DNA of 64,000 bases from the NCBI RefSeq assembly GCF_041021895.1, contig NZ_CP157428.1, positions 3,596,001 to 3,660,000 on the forward strand, in the 5' to 3' direction. Origin of the DNA: Acinetobacter sp. XH1741. Lineage in GTDB: Bacteria > Pseudomonadota > Gammaproteobacteria > Pseudomonadales > Moraxellaceae. Below are positions 44,406-54,344 of the stretch, one piece after another. Both the position numbers and the translations under genes were made by a program. The notes beneath the pieces were generated by a model that did no database searches, had not been told where the DNA came from, and saw only the letters and a list, made by a program, of their open reading frames with translations. How positions within the stretch are numbered: the first letter of the stretch is position 1; each line of letters starts with the position of its first letter.

Positions 44406-45836
44406 ATGAAATTAAAACATCTGAGCACTGCAATGATTTTAGCAACGCTGCCTGCAACTGGGGTTTTCGCAGCAGCTTTAGATCGCTCTGGGCAGTCAAT
44501 GTCTGCTTTCTTACAACCGGGTAATTATTTTGAAGCAGGTATCTCTGTTTTAGATCCAACTGTAGAGGGTAAAGAAGCAGGTACAAGCGAAACACGTCGT
44601 CATATTGATGACATGGGTAATGACTATTATTTCCCAAGTGCAGCATTAAAATTACAACTTAACGATAAATTTTCGTTTGGTCTACTTTATGACCAACCAT
44701 TTGGAGCAGATGCAGAATATTCAGGTAACAATGTATTCGTATCTCATCCAGGTACTGATTCTGTTCTATCACCTACTGCTATTGATGGTATCGTTACTAA
44801 AAAAGCAACAGCCGCTTTAGAAGCCCAAGGCTTACCTGTTAATGACCAAACTTTAGCTTTAGCAAAAGGACAAGTTCTAGCAAGTAAACAATTTCAAACT
44901 TTAGCTGGTGCTCTTGCTGCAGCAAATAATTATTTAGGTAATGGTGGAACTAAAGTTAAAGTTGATACTCAAAACTTATCTTTTGTATTTGGTTACCAGC
45001 CAACTCAAAATTTCAATTTCTACGCAGGTCCTGTATTACAAACAGTTAAAGGTAATGTAAGCTTACGCGGACAAGCTTATAGCCTTTATAACGGTTATGA
45101 TGCAAATATTAAAGAAACTACAGGTGCTGGTTGGTTAGTAGGTGCTGCTTATCAAATTCCTGAAATTGCGCTTAAAGCCTCTGTAACTTATCGTTCTGAA
45201 ATTGACCATAAAGTAGATATTAATGAAAACCTATCTTTATTAGGCTTCCCTGGTCTTACTTCAGTACTTGGTGGTTTAGAGGTTCCAGCTTCTAAACTTC
45301 AAGCGATTAACTCATCTGGTAAAACTACAATTACGACACCGCAGTCTGTTAACCTTGATTTCCAAACAGGAATCATGGCCAATACTGTCGCTTTTGCTAA
45401 CGTACGTTGGGTAAACTGGAAAGACTTCTCAATTCAACCATATAAATTTGGTAAAGTTTCAGAAGCTGTAGGGCCTCTTGTTGGTCGTCCAAATGGTTTT
45501 AACTTGGTTGAATATGCTGACGATCAATGGTCAGTGAATGCTGGTGTTGGTCGTAAGCTCAATGACAAATGGGCTGGTAATGTCTCTGTAGGTTGGGACT
45601 CTGGCGCTGGTAACCCTATAACGACATTAGGTCCAACAGAGGGTTACTGGAACGTAGGTGTAGGTGTTCAATATAGCCCGACTCCACAAACTTTCATTGC
45701 TGGTGGTGTAAAATACTTCTGGTTGGGTGATGCTAAAGCACAAACTGGTGCACAAGCAGGTAGCGATCAATATGTTGCAGAATTCTCTGACAACAACGCG
45801 ATCGCTTACGGTTTAAAACTTGGTTATAAATTCTAA
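44406..45836 (+). CDS. fadL: FadL-family outer membrane transporter
   Basis: This 476-residue outer membrane protein belongs to the FadL/OmpP1 family, which imports long-chain fatty acids and other hydrophobic compounds by lateral diffusion. A signal peptide ends at about residue 23 (GVFAA). The N-terminal hatch has AALDRSGQSMSAFLQPGNYFEAGIS, like the family's NPA-containing start. A 14-strand barrel follows and closes in AYGLKLGYKF with the C-terminal Phe. I chose ATG 44406, with AAGGA nine bases upstream, over an in-frame TTG at 44382. There is a long regulated leader. Confidence 0.88.
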   Translation: MKLKHLSTAMILATLPATGVFAAALDRSGQSMSAFLQPGNYFEAGISVLDPTVEGKEAGTSETRRHIDDMGNDYYFPSAALKLQLNDKFSFGLLYDQPFGADAEYSGNNVFVSHPGTDSVLSPTAIDGIVTKKATAALEAQGLPVNDQTLALAKGQVLASKQFQTLAGALAAANNYLGNGGTKVKVDTQNLSFVFGYQPTQNFNFYAGPVLQTVKGNVSLRGQAYSLYNGYDANIKETTGAGWLVGAAYQIPEIALKASVTYRSEIDHKVDINENLSLLGFPGLTSVLGGLEVPASKLQAINSSGKTTITTPQSVNLDFQTGIMANTVAFANVRWVNWKDFSIQPYKFGKVSEAVGPLVGRPNGFNLVEYADDQWSVNAGVGRKLNDKWAGNVSVGWDSGAGNPITTLGPTEGYWNVGVGVQYSPTPQTFIAGGVKYFWLGDAKAQTGAQAGSDQYVAEFSDNNAIAYGLKLGYKF

Positions 45837-45855
45837 GTTTAAAATCACCTCATAT

Positions 45856-45883
45856 AAAAAAGGCGCTTTAAGCGCCTTTTTTA
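45856..45883. terminator. Bidirectional terminator between fadL and thrH
   Basis: GGCGCT and AGCGCC pair around TTA, extended by A6 on the left and T6 on the right. It serves both convergent genes. Confidence 0.9.
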
Positions 45884-45893
45884 TTGTCCATTT

Positions 45894-46511
45894 TTAAGCG
45901 GGAATATTGCGCTGTGAAACTGAACGGATTGCTTCTTTTAGTGCATCATAACCATTGATTGCTGGGAACTGTGGGAACTCGGCAATCACGTTTGCAGGGG
46001 CATCAAATAAGAAACCATGGTCAGCTTCACCAAGCATCGTAGTATCGTTATACGAGTCACCAGCAGCGATTACACGGAAATTTAAACCGTGAAGTGCTTT
46101 AACTGACTCACGCTTTTGGTCCGGTTGGCGTAGTTTATAAGCGGTAATCATGCCGTCTTCATCTGTTTCTAATTTATGGCAGAAAATTGTTGGCCAGCCT
46201 AATTGTTTCATTAAAGGATGAGCAAACTCATAGAAAGTATCAGACAAAATCACCAGTTGGAAATGATTGCTCACCCACTCAACAAACTCTTTAGCACCAG
46301 GTAGCGGTCCCATCTCGGCAATAACTTCTTGAATGTCATTTAAGCCTAAACCGTGTTGTTTTAAAATATTCAGACGCTGAGTCATTAAGACATCATAATC
46401 TGGAATATCACGAGTTGTTGCTTCTAGTTCTTTAATCCCTGTTTTTTTTGCGAAATTGATCCAGATTTCAGGAACTAAAACCCCTTCAAGATCTAGGCAT
46501 ACGATTTCCAT
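45894..46511 (-). CDS. thrH: ThrH, phosphoserine phosphatase / phosphoserine:homoserine phosphotransferase
   Basis: ThrH is a HAD-superfamily enzyme that hydrolyses phosphoserine and, in pseudomonads, can transfer the phosphate to homoserine. It has 205 residues from ATG 46511, which has GGA eight bases upstream. The nucleophile motif is CLDLEGVL (Asp7 as nucleophile; the second Asp is replaced by Glu as usual in ThrH), motif II Ser is in VILSDTFYEF and motif III/IV is in AAGDSYNDTTML. It gives Acinetobacter a serine and threonine biosynthetic side route. The gene stands alone. Confidence 0.92.
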   Translation of the reverse strand: MEIVCLDLEGVLVPEIWINFAKKTGIKELEATTRDIPDYDVLMTQRLNILKQHGLGLNDIQEVIAEMGPLPGAKEFVEWVSNHFQLVILSDTFYEFAHPLMKQLGWPTIFCHKLETDEDGMITAYKLRQPDQKRESVKALHGLNFRVIAAGDSYNDTTMLGEADHGFLFDAPANVIAEFPQFPAINGYDALKEAIRSVSQRNIPA

Positions 46512-46695
46512 GAATGCTTCCAACGTTGGTTAAAAATTGCTGTATCATACCATTAAGATTTTCAGATTTGCGTTGTTATTGATCAAATCAATTTTATTCA
46601 TAAGGATCGAAATTAAAGTGCTAAGCAATTTATTCACTATCCTTTAGAATATTTTTCATAACTCAATGCGCCCAAGCCTTTTGCCAGGAACACAC

Positions 46696-47430
46696 ATGAC
46701 CGTTATTCCGACTATTGATATCGTTGATGCTCTCGCGGCTGAATATGCAGCTAAAAGCCCACGTGAGATTTTAGAACTTGCATTAAGCCAACAAGGTGAA
46801 ATCGCAATTTCGTTCTCTGGAGCAGAAGATGTAGTCTTAATTGATATGGCTTCACGTTTAGGTAAACCCTTCCGTGTTTTTAGTCTTGATACTGGGCGCC
46901 TGCACCCTGAGACTTATCAATTTATTGAAACTGTCCGCAAACACTACAATATCAATATCGAAATTTGCTTTCCTGAATCTGATGCTGTGCAAAGCATGGT
47001 CAATGAAAAAGGCTTATTTAGCTTTTTTAAAGATGGACACCAAGAATGCTGTAGTATTCGAAAAGTTCAGCCTTTACGTAAAAAGCTTGCAACTTTAGAT
47101 GGCTGGATTACAGGCCAACGTAAAGATCAAAGTCCTGGTACGCGTACTGAAATTCCTGTAGTACAAGCGGATACAGGCTTCTCTGGCCCAGATAAGCAAC
47201 TTATTAAATATAATCCGCTCGCAAATTGGACAAGTGCTGAAGTGTGGAGTTATATCCGCATGATGGAAATTCCATATAACCCTCTACACGAGCGTGGTTT
47301 TGTTTCTATTGGCTGTGAGCCATGTACACGACCTATCCTCCCAAACCAACATGAACGCGAAGGCCGTTGGTGGTGGGAAGAAGCGACTCAAAAAGAATGC
47401 GGCTTACATGCAGGCAACCTAAAAAAATAG
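46696..47430 (+). CDS. cysH: Assimilatory APS/PAPS reductase (CysH), iron-sulfur type
   Basis: CysH reduces activated sulfate to sulfite for cysteine synthesis. It has 244 residues from ATG 46696 (AGGA six bases upstream; the earlier ATG 46666 lacks a site). The PP-loop is [11 protein letters not shown]. Catalytic Cys235 is in ECGLHAGNL at the C-terminus. It also has Cys118-Cys119 in ECCSIRKV and Cys207/Cys210 in GCEPCTRP, the CC-Xn-CXXC set that holds a [4Fe-4S] cluster in APS reductases. The E. coli-type PAPS enzyme lacks this set, so the true substrate is probably APS. The other cys genes are elsewhere. Confidence 0.92.
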   Translation: MTVIPTIDIVDALAAEYAAKSPREILELALSQQGEIAISFSGAEDVVLIDMASRLGKPFRVFSLDTGRLHPETYQFIETVRKHYNINIEICFPESDAVQSMVNEKGLFSFFKDGHQECCSIRKVQPLRKKLATLDGWITGQRKDQSPGTRTEIPVVQADTGFSGPDKQLIKYNPLANWTSAEVWSYIRMMEIPYNPLHERGFVSIGCEPCTRPILPNQHEREGRWWWEEATQKECGLHAGNLKK

Positions 47431-47438
47431 TCTGGTAT

Positions 47439-47470
47439 AAAAAAACCACTGATGAATCAGTGGTTTTTTT
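47439..47470 (+). terminator. Intrinsic terminator of cysH
   Basis: AACCACTGA and TCAGTGGTT form a stem around TGAA with A and T tracts on either side. It is a strong terminator starting nine bases after the stop. Confidence 0.9.
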
Positions 47471-47601
47471 ACAGTTATGTCCCGTACACAAAGTCATATT
47501 TAATCTGTAACAAACCCTATATACTAAATTTTACGGTTCTATAATTCTAATAAGAGCTCAGTTAAGGGCTTCTTAGAAAAAAGCATGAGGCACAACGAGT
47601 T

Positions 47602-48987
47602 ATGCGTCCATTACACCCCATTGATTTTATTTTTCTATCATTAGAAAAAAGACAACAACCGATGCATGTTGGCGGATTGTTTTTATTTGAAATTCCTGAA
47701 AATGCCCCTGAAACTTTTGTTCGTGATTTAGTAGAAGAAATTCGCCAATCAAAAAGTATTCCTGTCCCTCCCTTCAATAACCGTTTAAATGGTTTATTTT
47801 GGGATGAAGATGAAGAATTCGATATTGATCACCATTTCCGTCATATTGCTTTACCTCATCCGGGCCGGATTCGTGAATTACTGGTGTATATTTCCCAGCA
47901 ACATAGCTCCTTAATTGATCGAGCAAAACCGCTTTGGACTTGCGATATTATTGAAGGGATCGAAGGTAATCGTTTCGCGATGTACTTTAAGATTCACCAC
48001 GCGATGGTCGATGGCGTTGCGGGTATGCGTTTAATAGAAAAGTCTCTTTCAAAAACACCCGAAGAAAAACATGTTGTGCCACTTTGGTGTGTAGAAAGTA
48101 AAAGAACAAAACGTTTAAAAGTACCAAAGCCAAGCACCAGTAAAATTAAAAGTATTTTAGGAGGCATTAAGGCTCAACTTGAAGTCACTCCTAAAGTCAT
48201 GCATGAGTTATCGCAAACCATTTTTAAAGAAATGGGCAAAAATCCTGACTATGTATCGACCTTTCAGGCTCCTGTTTCAATTTTAAATCAGCGTGTAAGT
48301 GCTTCACGTCGCTTTGCAGCGCAATCTTTTGAATTAAGCCGTCTTAGAAAGATTTCCAAAGCACTCAGCGTGACCATCAATGACGTGGTGCTTGCTGTTT
48401 GTTCGGGTGCACTGCGGGAATATCTCATTAGTCATAATAGCCTGCCTAAAAAGCCGCTTATTGCGATGGTTCCCGCTTCGCTACGCACAGATGACTCTGA
48501 TGTAAGTAATCGCATTACGATGATTCTGGCGAATTTAGGGACCCATAAAGACCAGCCTCTGGAACGACTCGAAATTATTCGCCGCAGTATGCAAAACTCA
48601 AAGCAACGCTTTAGCCGTATGACTGCGAATGAGATTCTAAACTATAGTGCTGTCGTTTATGGACCAGCAGGACTCAACATTATGTCTGGTGTGCTTCCTA
48701 AACGTCAGGCGTTTAATCTGGTCATTTCCAATGTTCCTGGCCCACGTGAACCACTTTATTGGAATGGTGCAAAATTAGATGCGCTTTATCCGGCTTCTAT
48801 TGTTATGGATGGGCAGGCTCTTAATATCACGATGACGAGTTATCTAGATAAGCTTGAAGTAGGTTTAACAGCATGTCGAAATGCTTTACCTAAAATGCAA
48901 AACCTTTTGACTCATCTTGAAGATGAAATTCAACGTTTTGAAGAGATTATTGAAGAGAAACAACTAAAGCGGCATTCAATTGGATAG
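47602..48987 (+). CDS. atfA: Wax ester synthase / diacylglycerol acyltransferase (WS/DGAT)
   Basis: AtfA joins fatty acyl-CoA to long-chain alcohols or diacylglycerol, making storage wax esters and triacylglycerol. It has 461 residues. The catalytic HHXXXDG motif is HHAMVDG (about residues 132-138). The N-terminal MRPLHPIDFIFLSLEK and the C-terminal ISNVPGPREPLYWNGAKL match the A. baylyi ADP1 enzyme closely as I remember it. The active site is intact. Only a weak promoter is visible. It marks the lineage well, since storage wax is characteristic of Acinetobacter. Confidence 0.96.
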   Translation: MRPLHPIDFIFLSLEKRQQPMHVGGLFLFEIPENAPETFVRDLVEEIRQSKSIPVPPFNNRLNGLFWDEDEEFDIDHHFRHIALPHPGRIRELLVYISQQHSSLIDRAKPLWTCDIIEGIEGNRFAMYFKIHHAMVDGVAGMRLIEKSLSKTPEEKHVVPLWCVESKRTKRLKVPKPSTSKIKSILGGIKAQLEVTPKVMHELSQTIFKEMGKNPDYVSTFQAPVSILNQRVSASRRFAAQSFELSRLRKISKALSVTINDVVLAVCSGALREYLISHNSLPKKPLIAMVPASLRTDDSDVSNRITMILANLGTHKDQPLERLEIIRRSMQNSKQRFSRMTANEILNYSAVVYGPAGLNIMSGVLPKRQAFNLVISNVPGPREPLYWNGAKLDALYPASIVMDGQALNITMTSYLDKLEVGLTACRNALPKMQNLLTHLEDEIQRFEEIIEEKQLKRHSIG

Positions 48988-48995
48988 GAAAAACT

Positions 48996-49027
48996 AAGGG
49001 GCTTTGAATTGGCCCCTTATTTTTTAA
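48996..49027. terminator. Bidirectional terminator between atfA and a small gene
   Basis: AAGGGGC (48996-49002) and GCCCCTT (49012-49018) form a 7-bp stem with a nine-base loop, with TTTTT on one side and AAAAAC on the other. The stop codon of the small minus-strand gene lies in the right arm. Confidence 0.8.
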
Positions 49028-49190
49028 TTGCGCGGCACTGTCTTAGTAACTGATGACACACTGAACGAATCATCGCAGTTGTTACTGGTACTTCTTTACC
49101 TTGATCATTCAACATATAGCAGCTATTTACAGGCGTGCTATCTAAAACATGTTTAAGACCGTTGCTGATTAGGTTTTCACTTACATTCAT
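49017..49190 (-). CDS. Small protein of 57 residues, PA1571-like
   Basis: The minus strand encodes MNVSENLISNGLKHV and onwards, ending CRAIKK. The start ATG 49190 has AAGAGG seven bases upstream. The middle part YMLNDQGKEVPVTTAMIRSVC resembles small proteins of the PA1571 type, which carry a DAQGREVPIT-like block followed by a helix, as far as I recall. It has two helices around a short strand and no signal peptide. The function is unknown. Its stop codon overlaps the atfA terminator, which probably serves it too. Length, start site and codon use favour a real gene. Confidence 0.7.
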   Translation of the reverse strand: MNVSENLISNGLKHVLDSTPVNSCYMLNDQGKEVPVTTAMIRSVCHQLLRQCRAIKK

Positions 49191-49330
49191 GGGTTATACC
49201 TCTTATTGTTTGCTAAGACGTTTAATTGGGGAGAACGTCTATGGCTACTGTATGCAAGTAGTATTTAAAATTCATGAATGAAAGTAAAATTTCAGTTGTA
49301 ACAAGGATTAAGCGATATCTTGTTACAACT

Positions 49331-50785
49331 TTAACTTAAAATGATATCGTATTGCTCTTGCGTGTATAAATTTTCGACCTGAAATTTAATAACTCTGTTA
49401 ATAAAATGCTCTAAATCAGCCACTGCTGGGGCTTCTGCTGTTAATAATCGGTCAATCACAGATGGATGCGCAACAACAGTAAAGCCACTCGTAGATTCAA
49501 ATGCACGGGTATATCGCAATATTTCACGAAATATTTCGTAACACACTGTCTCTGCTGTTTTGACAAAACCACGCCCCTGACACGTTGGACATGATTCACA
49601 TAACAAGTGTTCTAACGATTCACGTGTACGTTTACGTGTCATTTCGACCAAGCCAAGTTCAGACACCTGTGTAATTTTGGTTTTGGCATGATCACGTTCA
49701 AGCATTTTTTCGAATTGACGCATTACCTCTTCGCGATGAATGGCTTCTTGCATGTCAATAAAATCGATAATGATAATACCGCCTAAGTTACGTAACCTAA
49801 GCTGACGAGCAATGACTTGAGTGGCTTCCATATTGGTTTTAAAGACAGTGTCTTCAAGACTACGGCCACCGACATAAGAGCCTGTATTGACATCAATCGT
49901 GGTCATTGCCTCAGTCTGGTCAATCATTAGATAACCACCAGACTTTAAAGCAACACGTGTTTGTAACGCTTTTTGAATATCTTCTTCGACATTATAAAGA
50001 TCAAATAACGGACGCTCACCTGGATAATGAATCAGGCGGCTTTGCATATTTGGAACAAATTCCTCTACAAACTCGCGCAGCTTGCCATGAATTTCTCTCG
50101 AATCGACATAAATCTTGGCCGTTTCTTCACTCGCCAAGTCACGAATAATTCGTTGTGGCAATGGTAGCTCTTCAAAAATTAAAGAAGGAACAGCAACATC
50201 AACTTGCTTACGCTGAATATATTCCCATAACTTACTGAGATAACACATATCTTGTGCAATCTCGGCGTCATCCACCCCTTCGGCAGCTGTACGAACGATC
50301 ACACTACCAGGTAAATTATGTTCTGCTTGAATACCTTCAATAATGTTACGTAACCGCTCACGTTCTTCTTCAGACTCAATACGCTGTGAAACACCAATAT
50401 GATTACCATATGGCATAAGTACTAAATAGCGCGAAGGAATTGAAAGGTCAGTGCTCAGACGAGCACCTTTAGTACCAAGCATATCTTTCATGACCTGAAC
50501 AGTCAGGATTTGCCCAGGATGAAGTAACTCAAAGACATTAGGTGTCGGTTGTGAACGAGGCCAGACCATATCGTTGATATGCAAAAATGCTGTTCTGGAT
50601 AAGCCGATATCAACAAAGGCCGCTTGCATACCCGGAAGCACACGCACAACTTTACCTTTGTAAATATTGCCGACAAGGCCACGTTTGACTGTACGCTCGA
50701 CATACAGCTCATTAACAGTTCCATTTTCGATTAATGCCACCCGACACTCCATAGGTGTGACATTAATAAGTAGTTCTTCTGACAT
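49331..50785 (-). CDS. rng: Ribonuclease G
   Basis: RNase G processes the 5' end of 16S rRNA and degrades some mRNAs. It has 484 residues from ATG 50785; an in-frame TTG at 50797 would add four. The S1 domain is at about residues 35-120 (GNIYKGKVVRVLPGMQAAFVDIG), then the RNase E/G catalytic domain with TTIDVNTGSYVGG and the metal-binding Asp in IIIIDFIDMQ. The zinc-link cysteines are in CESCPTC. The C-terminal degradosome scaffold of RNase E is absent. It lies in the conserved shape cluster downstream of maf, mreD, mreC and mreB. Confidence 0.95.
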   Translation of the reverse strand: MSEELLINVTPMECRVALIENGTVNELYVERTVKRGLVGNIYKGKVVRVLPGMQAAFVDIGLSRTAFLHINDMVWPRSQPTPNVFELLHPGQILTVQVMKDMLGTKGARLSTDLSIPSRYLVLMPYGNHIGVSQRIESEEERERLRNIIEGIQAEHNLPGSVIVRTAAEGVDDAEIAQDMCYLSKLWEYIQRKQVDVAVPSLIFEELPLPQRIIRDLASEETAKIYVDSREIHGKLREFVEEFVPNMQSRLIHYPGERPLFDLYNVEEDIQKALQTRVALKSGGYLMIDQTEAMTTIDVNTGSYVGGRSLEDTVFKTNMEATQVIARQLRLRNLGGIIIIDFIDMQEAIHREEVMRQFEKMLERDHAKTKITQVSELGLVEMTRKRTRESLEHLLCESCPTCQGRGFVKTAETVCYEIFREILRYTRAFESTSGFTVVAHPSVIDRLLTAEAPAVADLEHFINRVIKFQVENLYTQEQYDIILS

Positions 50786-50902
50786 ACATAAACTCAAAAC
50801 ATTATAAAATTTTTATTAAAGAGTCAGAGAGACTGTTAATGTAGCTTTGCCCACTATTTATTCATCGACAATGCAATTCACTCAAGAATTATCAACAACC
50901 CC

Positions 50903-51463
50903 TTATATCTTCACTCTTTTGAATAACTGTGAAAATTCGTACAAAGGAAGCCCTACCACATTACTATAACTTCCTTGAATTTTGGGAATATATTGCGAAG
51001 CAATTCCTTGAATTGCATATGCACCGGCCTTCCCTACAGGTTCTCCTGTAGCCCAGTAATCTTCCATATCTTGTGTAGTCAATGATGCAAACTCAACTTG
51101 TGTCTGCACCACCTGACTCAAGATTTGCCGCTCAGTTGCAATACATATTCCGGAAAATACGTCATGCCAACGGCCGGATAATTGTTTCCAGATTTCAAAT
51201 GCATGCTGCTTTGAGTCAGGTTTACCAATAATTTGACCATCAAGTCCAAGACTTGTATCAGCAGCAATAACAATTGAATCTGGAAAGATATTTAATACGG
51301 CTTGTGCTTTTTCTCTAGCTAAACGCTCAACATATTGATGAACCAATTCACCTTCATGAACAGATTCATCAATATCGGGGCTATAGATTTCAAAATTTAA
51401 GCCTAATTGTTGTAACAACTCTCTCCGACGAGGAGAACTTGAAGCTAAAACTAAATGCGCCAT
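50903..51463 (-). CDS. maf: Maf/YhdE nucleoside triphosphate pyrophosphatase
   Basis: The Maf/YhdE protein hydrolyses dTTP, UTP and modified pyrimidine nucleotides, acting in house-cleaning. It has 186 residues from ATG 51463. The N-terminal motif LASSSPRRRELLQQLG has the arginine pair of the YhdE subgroup (the YceF subgroup has Trp there), and the Asp in AADTS (about residue 72) is catalytic. The frame continues upstream to 51616 but that part overlaps mreD and has no site. Its start overlaps the mreD stop by 13 bases, so translation is coupled. The order mreBCD-maf-rng is the same as in E. coli. Confidence 0.92.
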   Translation of the reverse strand: MAHLVLASSSPRRRELLQQLGLNFEIYSPDIDESVHEGELVHQYVERLAREKAQAVLNIFPDSIVIAADTSLGLDGQIIGKPDSKQHAFEIWKQLSGRWHDVFSGICIATERQILSQVVQTQVEFASLTTQDMEDYWATGEPVGKAGAYAIQGIASQYIPKIQGSYSNVVGLPLYEFSQLFKRVKI

Positions 51464-51942
51464 TTTGCTAAACAATAATAAACTACAGGCCAAGTGAGAA
51501 TGCTGGTCATCAATGGTTGCCAATGGCGCGCAATCGAGAAGTGAGTACCTCCCATTGTTTGGGTTACCCACATAAAGGACAAATGAGCAATAATCACCAA
51601 AGTGGCGATTGTCCATAAATTACCAAACGTCAAAATACGGCGCTCGCGTATTAAAAACCGGGTAACAAAAGTAACAATCACAAAGCTCAACGCATTTAGG
51701 CCTAACGGAGCATCAAGCAATAGGTCTGTAAAAAGCCCCATACCAAATGCAAACCACACCCCACACCATGTGGGTTGGCAAACCACCCAAAATAACATGA
51801 CCATGAGCATGAACAATGGTCGCCAGCCAGAAATATCGTAGGACAACGGGTAAACCATGAGCACAGAGGCCACGATCACAGAGAGGATAATTCCCCATAA
51901 TGGATCGTTACGTTTCTCACGTTTCAATTTAGCGATCGGCAT
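51451..51942 (-). CDS. mreD: MreD, rod-shape complex membrane protein
   Basis: MreD is an inner membrane subunit of the elongasome that works with MreC and MreB. It has 163 residues and about five hydrophobic helices. Sequence conservation is low across bacteria; the assignment rests on the family-like GLFTDLLLDAPLGLNALSFVIVTFV block and the position between mreC and maf. It overlaps mreC by 14 bases and maf by 13, which implies translational coupling. Confidence 0.93.
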   Translation of the reverse strand: MPIAKLKREKRNDPLWGIILSVIVASVLMVYPLSYDISGWRPLFMLMVMLFWVVCQPTWCGVWFAFGMGLFTDLLLDAPLGLNALSFVIVTFVTRFLIRERRILTFGNLWTIATLVIIAHLSFMWVTQTMGGTHFSIARHWQPLMTSILTWPVVYYCLAKWRI

Positions 51943-52786
51943 ACGGCTGCTCCTTCGCTAATGAGTCAGAGAAAAGTACAATCACATGATGTCCCGTTGC
52001 GAGTTGAGCAGCTGGCGTGATATCAATTTCAGCAAACTCACCCGAATTATGACGACGGATTTTAGCCACCGTACCCACTGCGTAACCTGCCGGAAAATGC
52101 TCACCCAAGCCTGAACTCAAGACTTTATCGCCTACCTGAATATTTGCACTGGTTGGAACATATTCCATTTTCAAACGCCCTAAATCACCAGTACCCGAAA
52201 CAATCGCACGCATACCTGTACGCTCTAAACGAACAGAAAGTGAATGCTCTTTATCAGAAAGTAACATCACACGTGAACTATGAGGATATACATTGATGAT
52301 TTGTCCCATAATCCCTTTATCATCTAGAACCGTCTGACCGACCTTAAGGTGATCCATTGAACCGCGGTTAATAATGATAATGTGACGCAACGGGTCAGCA
52401 TCTGTTCCAATCACTTCGGCAATTTCCATACGGCCATCAATAATTAATGGTGTATCAAGTAAACCGCGTAATCGGGTATTTTCAGCAGAAAGTTCAGATA
52501 GCTTTTGCAAGCGAACCTGAGCCTGTAATAGCTCAGCCTGCATTGCAGTGTTTTCACGGCGCAGTTGTGCTTCAGATTTAGTTTGTTGATTCAGCCATTC
52601 TCTCGACAGTACCGGATAACTTGCAAGCGCATAAATTGGATTATACGCGGCGTACAAGACATCCCTTGCTGGCTGAATTACATAAGGCATGCGCCAATCA
52701 AAGAACAGCACAACCAAGCATGTAATGACCGCAATAATGAACGAGCGGAAAGATGGCGGCTGTCTTGAAAAAATATTCGGTTGCAC
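51929..52786 (-). CDS. mreC: MreC, rod-shape determining protein
   Basis: MreC is the periplasmic scaffold of the elongasome. It has 285 residues: one membrane helix (about residues 12-32), a coiled coil (about 70-110, rich in Gln and Leu) and two beta-barrel domains with MEIAEVIGTDADPLRHIIIINRGS and GIMGQIINVYPHSSRVML, typical of the family. It follows mreB by 16 bases and overlaps mreD. Confidence 0.95.
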   Translation of the reverse strand: MQPNIFSRQPPSFRSFIIAVITCLVVLFFDWRMPYVIQPARDVLYAAYNPIYALASYPVLSREWLNQQTKSEAQLRRENTAMQAELLQAQVRLQKLSELSAENTRLRGLLDTPLIIDGRMEIAEVIGTDADPLRHIIIINRGSMDHLKVGQTVLDDKGIMGQIINVYPHSSRVMLLSDKEHSLSVRLERTGMRAIVSGTGDLGRLKMEYVPTSANIQVGDKVLSSGLGEHFPAGYAVGTVAKIRRHNSGEFAEIDITPAAQLATGHHVIVLFSDSLAKEQPYADR

Positions 52787-52802
52787 CGCCTAATCCTTAA
52801 AC

Positions 52803-53852
<1,050 letters not shown>

Positions 53853-53907
53853 TCAGTTAAACTTTCATGTGGATGCAAGGTGGCAACTTTAAACTAAATG
53901 TGATGAT

Positions 53908-53934
53908 TTGAACAAGTCAATCGCTTATTATAAC
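53908..53934 (+). promoter_or_regulatory. Candidate promoter of gatCAB
   Basis: TTGAAC (53908-53913) and TATAAC (53929-53934) are good boxes but only 15 bases apart, shorter than ideal. The start codon of gatC is 42 bases further on. Confidence 0.35.
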
Positions 53935-53976
53935 GCACGATATTTTGAAAATTTTTAATACTGATTAGGTGATGTT

Positions 53977-54291
53977 ATGTCTACATCGGATGCACAGCAT
54001 TCAGCAGATTTAAATGCACAAACAGTTTCAGCAATCGCCAACCTTGCTCGATTGTCGCTCAATGATACGCAATCTGCTGAATATGCTCAAAGTCTAAATA
54101 AAATTTTAGGCATGATGGAAACCTTAAAAGGCATTGATACGGAAGGCGTAGAACCTTTGAAAAGTCCTTTTGACAATCCTCAACCTTTACGTGCTGATGT
54201 GGTAACTGAAAGCAATCATCGAGATGAATACCAAGCTGTTGCACCTGCAACTCAAGATGGCTTGTATCTTGTTCCTCGTGTAATTGAATAA
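53977..54291 (+). CDS. gatC: GatC subunit of Asp-tRNA(Asn)/Glu-tRNA(Gln) amidotransferase
   Basis: GatC is the small subunit that stabilises the GatCAB complex, which amidates mischarged Asp-tRNA(Asn) and Glu-tRNA(Gln). It has 104 residues. Typical features are [28 protein letters not shown] and the C-terminal PLRADVV and [11 protein letters not shown] blocks. gatA follows after 53 bases. Confidence 0.94.
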   Translation: MSTSDAQHSADLNAQTVSAIANLARLSLNDTQSAEYAQSLNKILGMMETLKGIDTEGVEPLKSPFDNPQPLRADVVTESNHRDEYQAVAPATQDGLYLVPRVIE

Positions 54292-54344
54292 CTTTTAGTC
54301 AATTAATCCATCTTCCCTATTTTGAATGTAAAGAAATTTTACTC

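Noticed and set aside
50903..51616. A longer Maf protein starting at 51616.
   Set aside because: The extra residues overlap mreD in another frame and do not match the family; the conserved start is MAHLVLASSSPRR at 51463.
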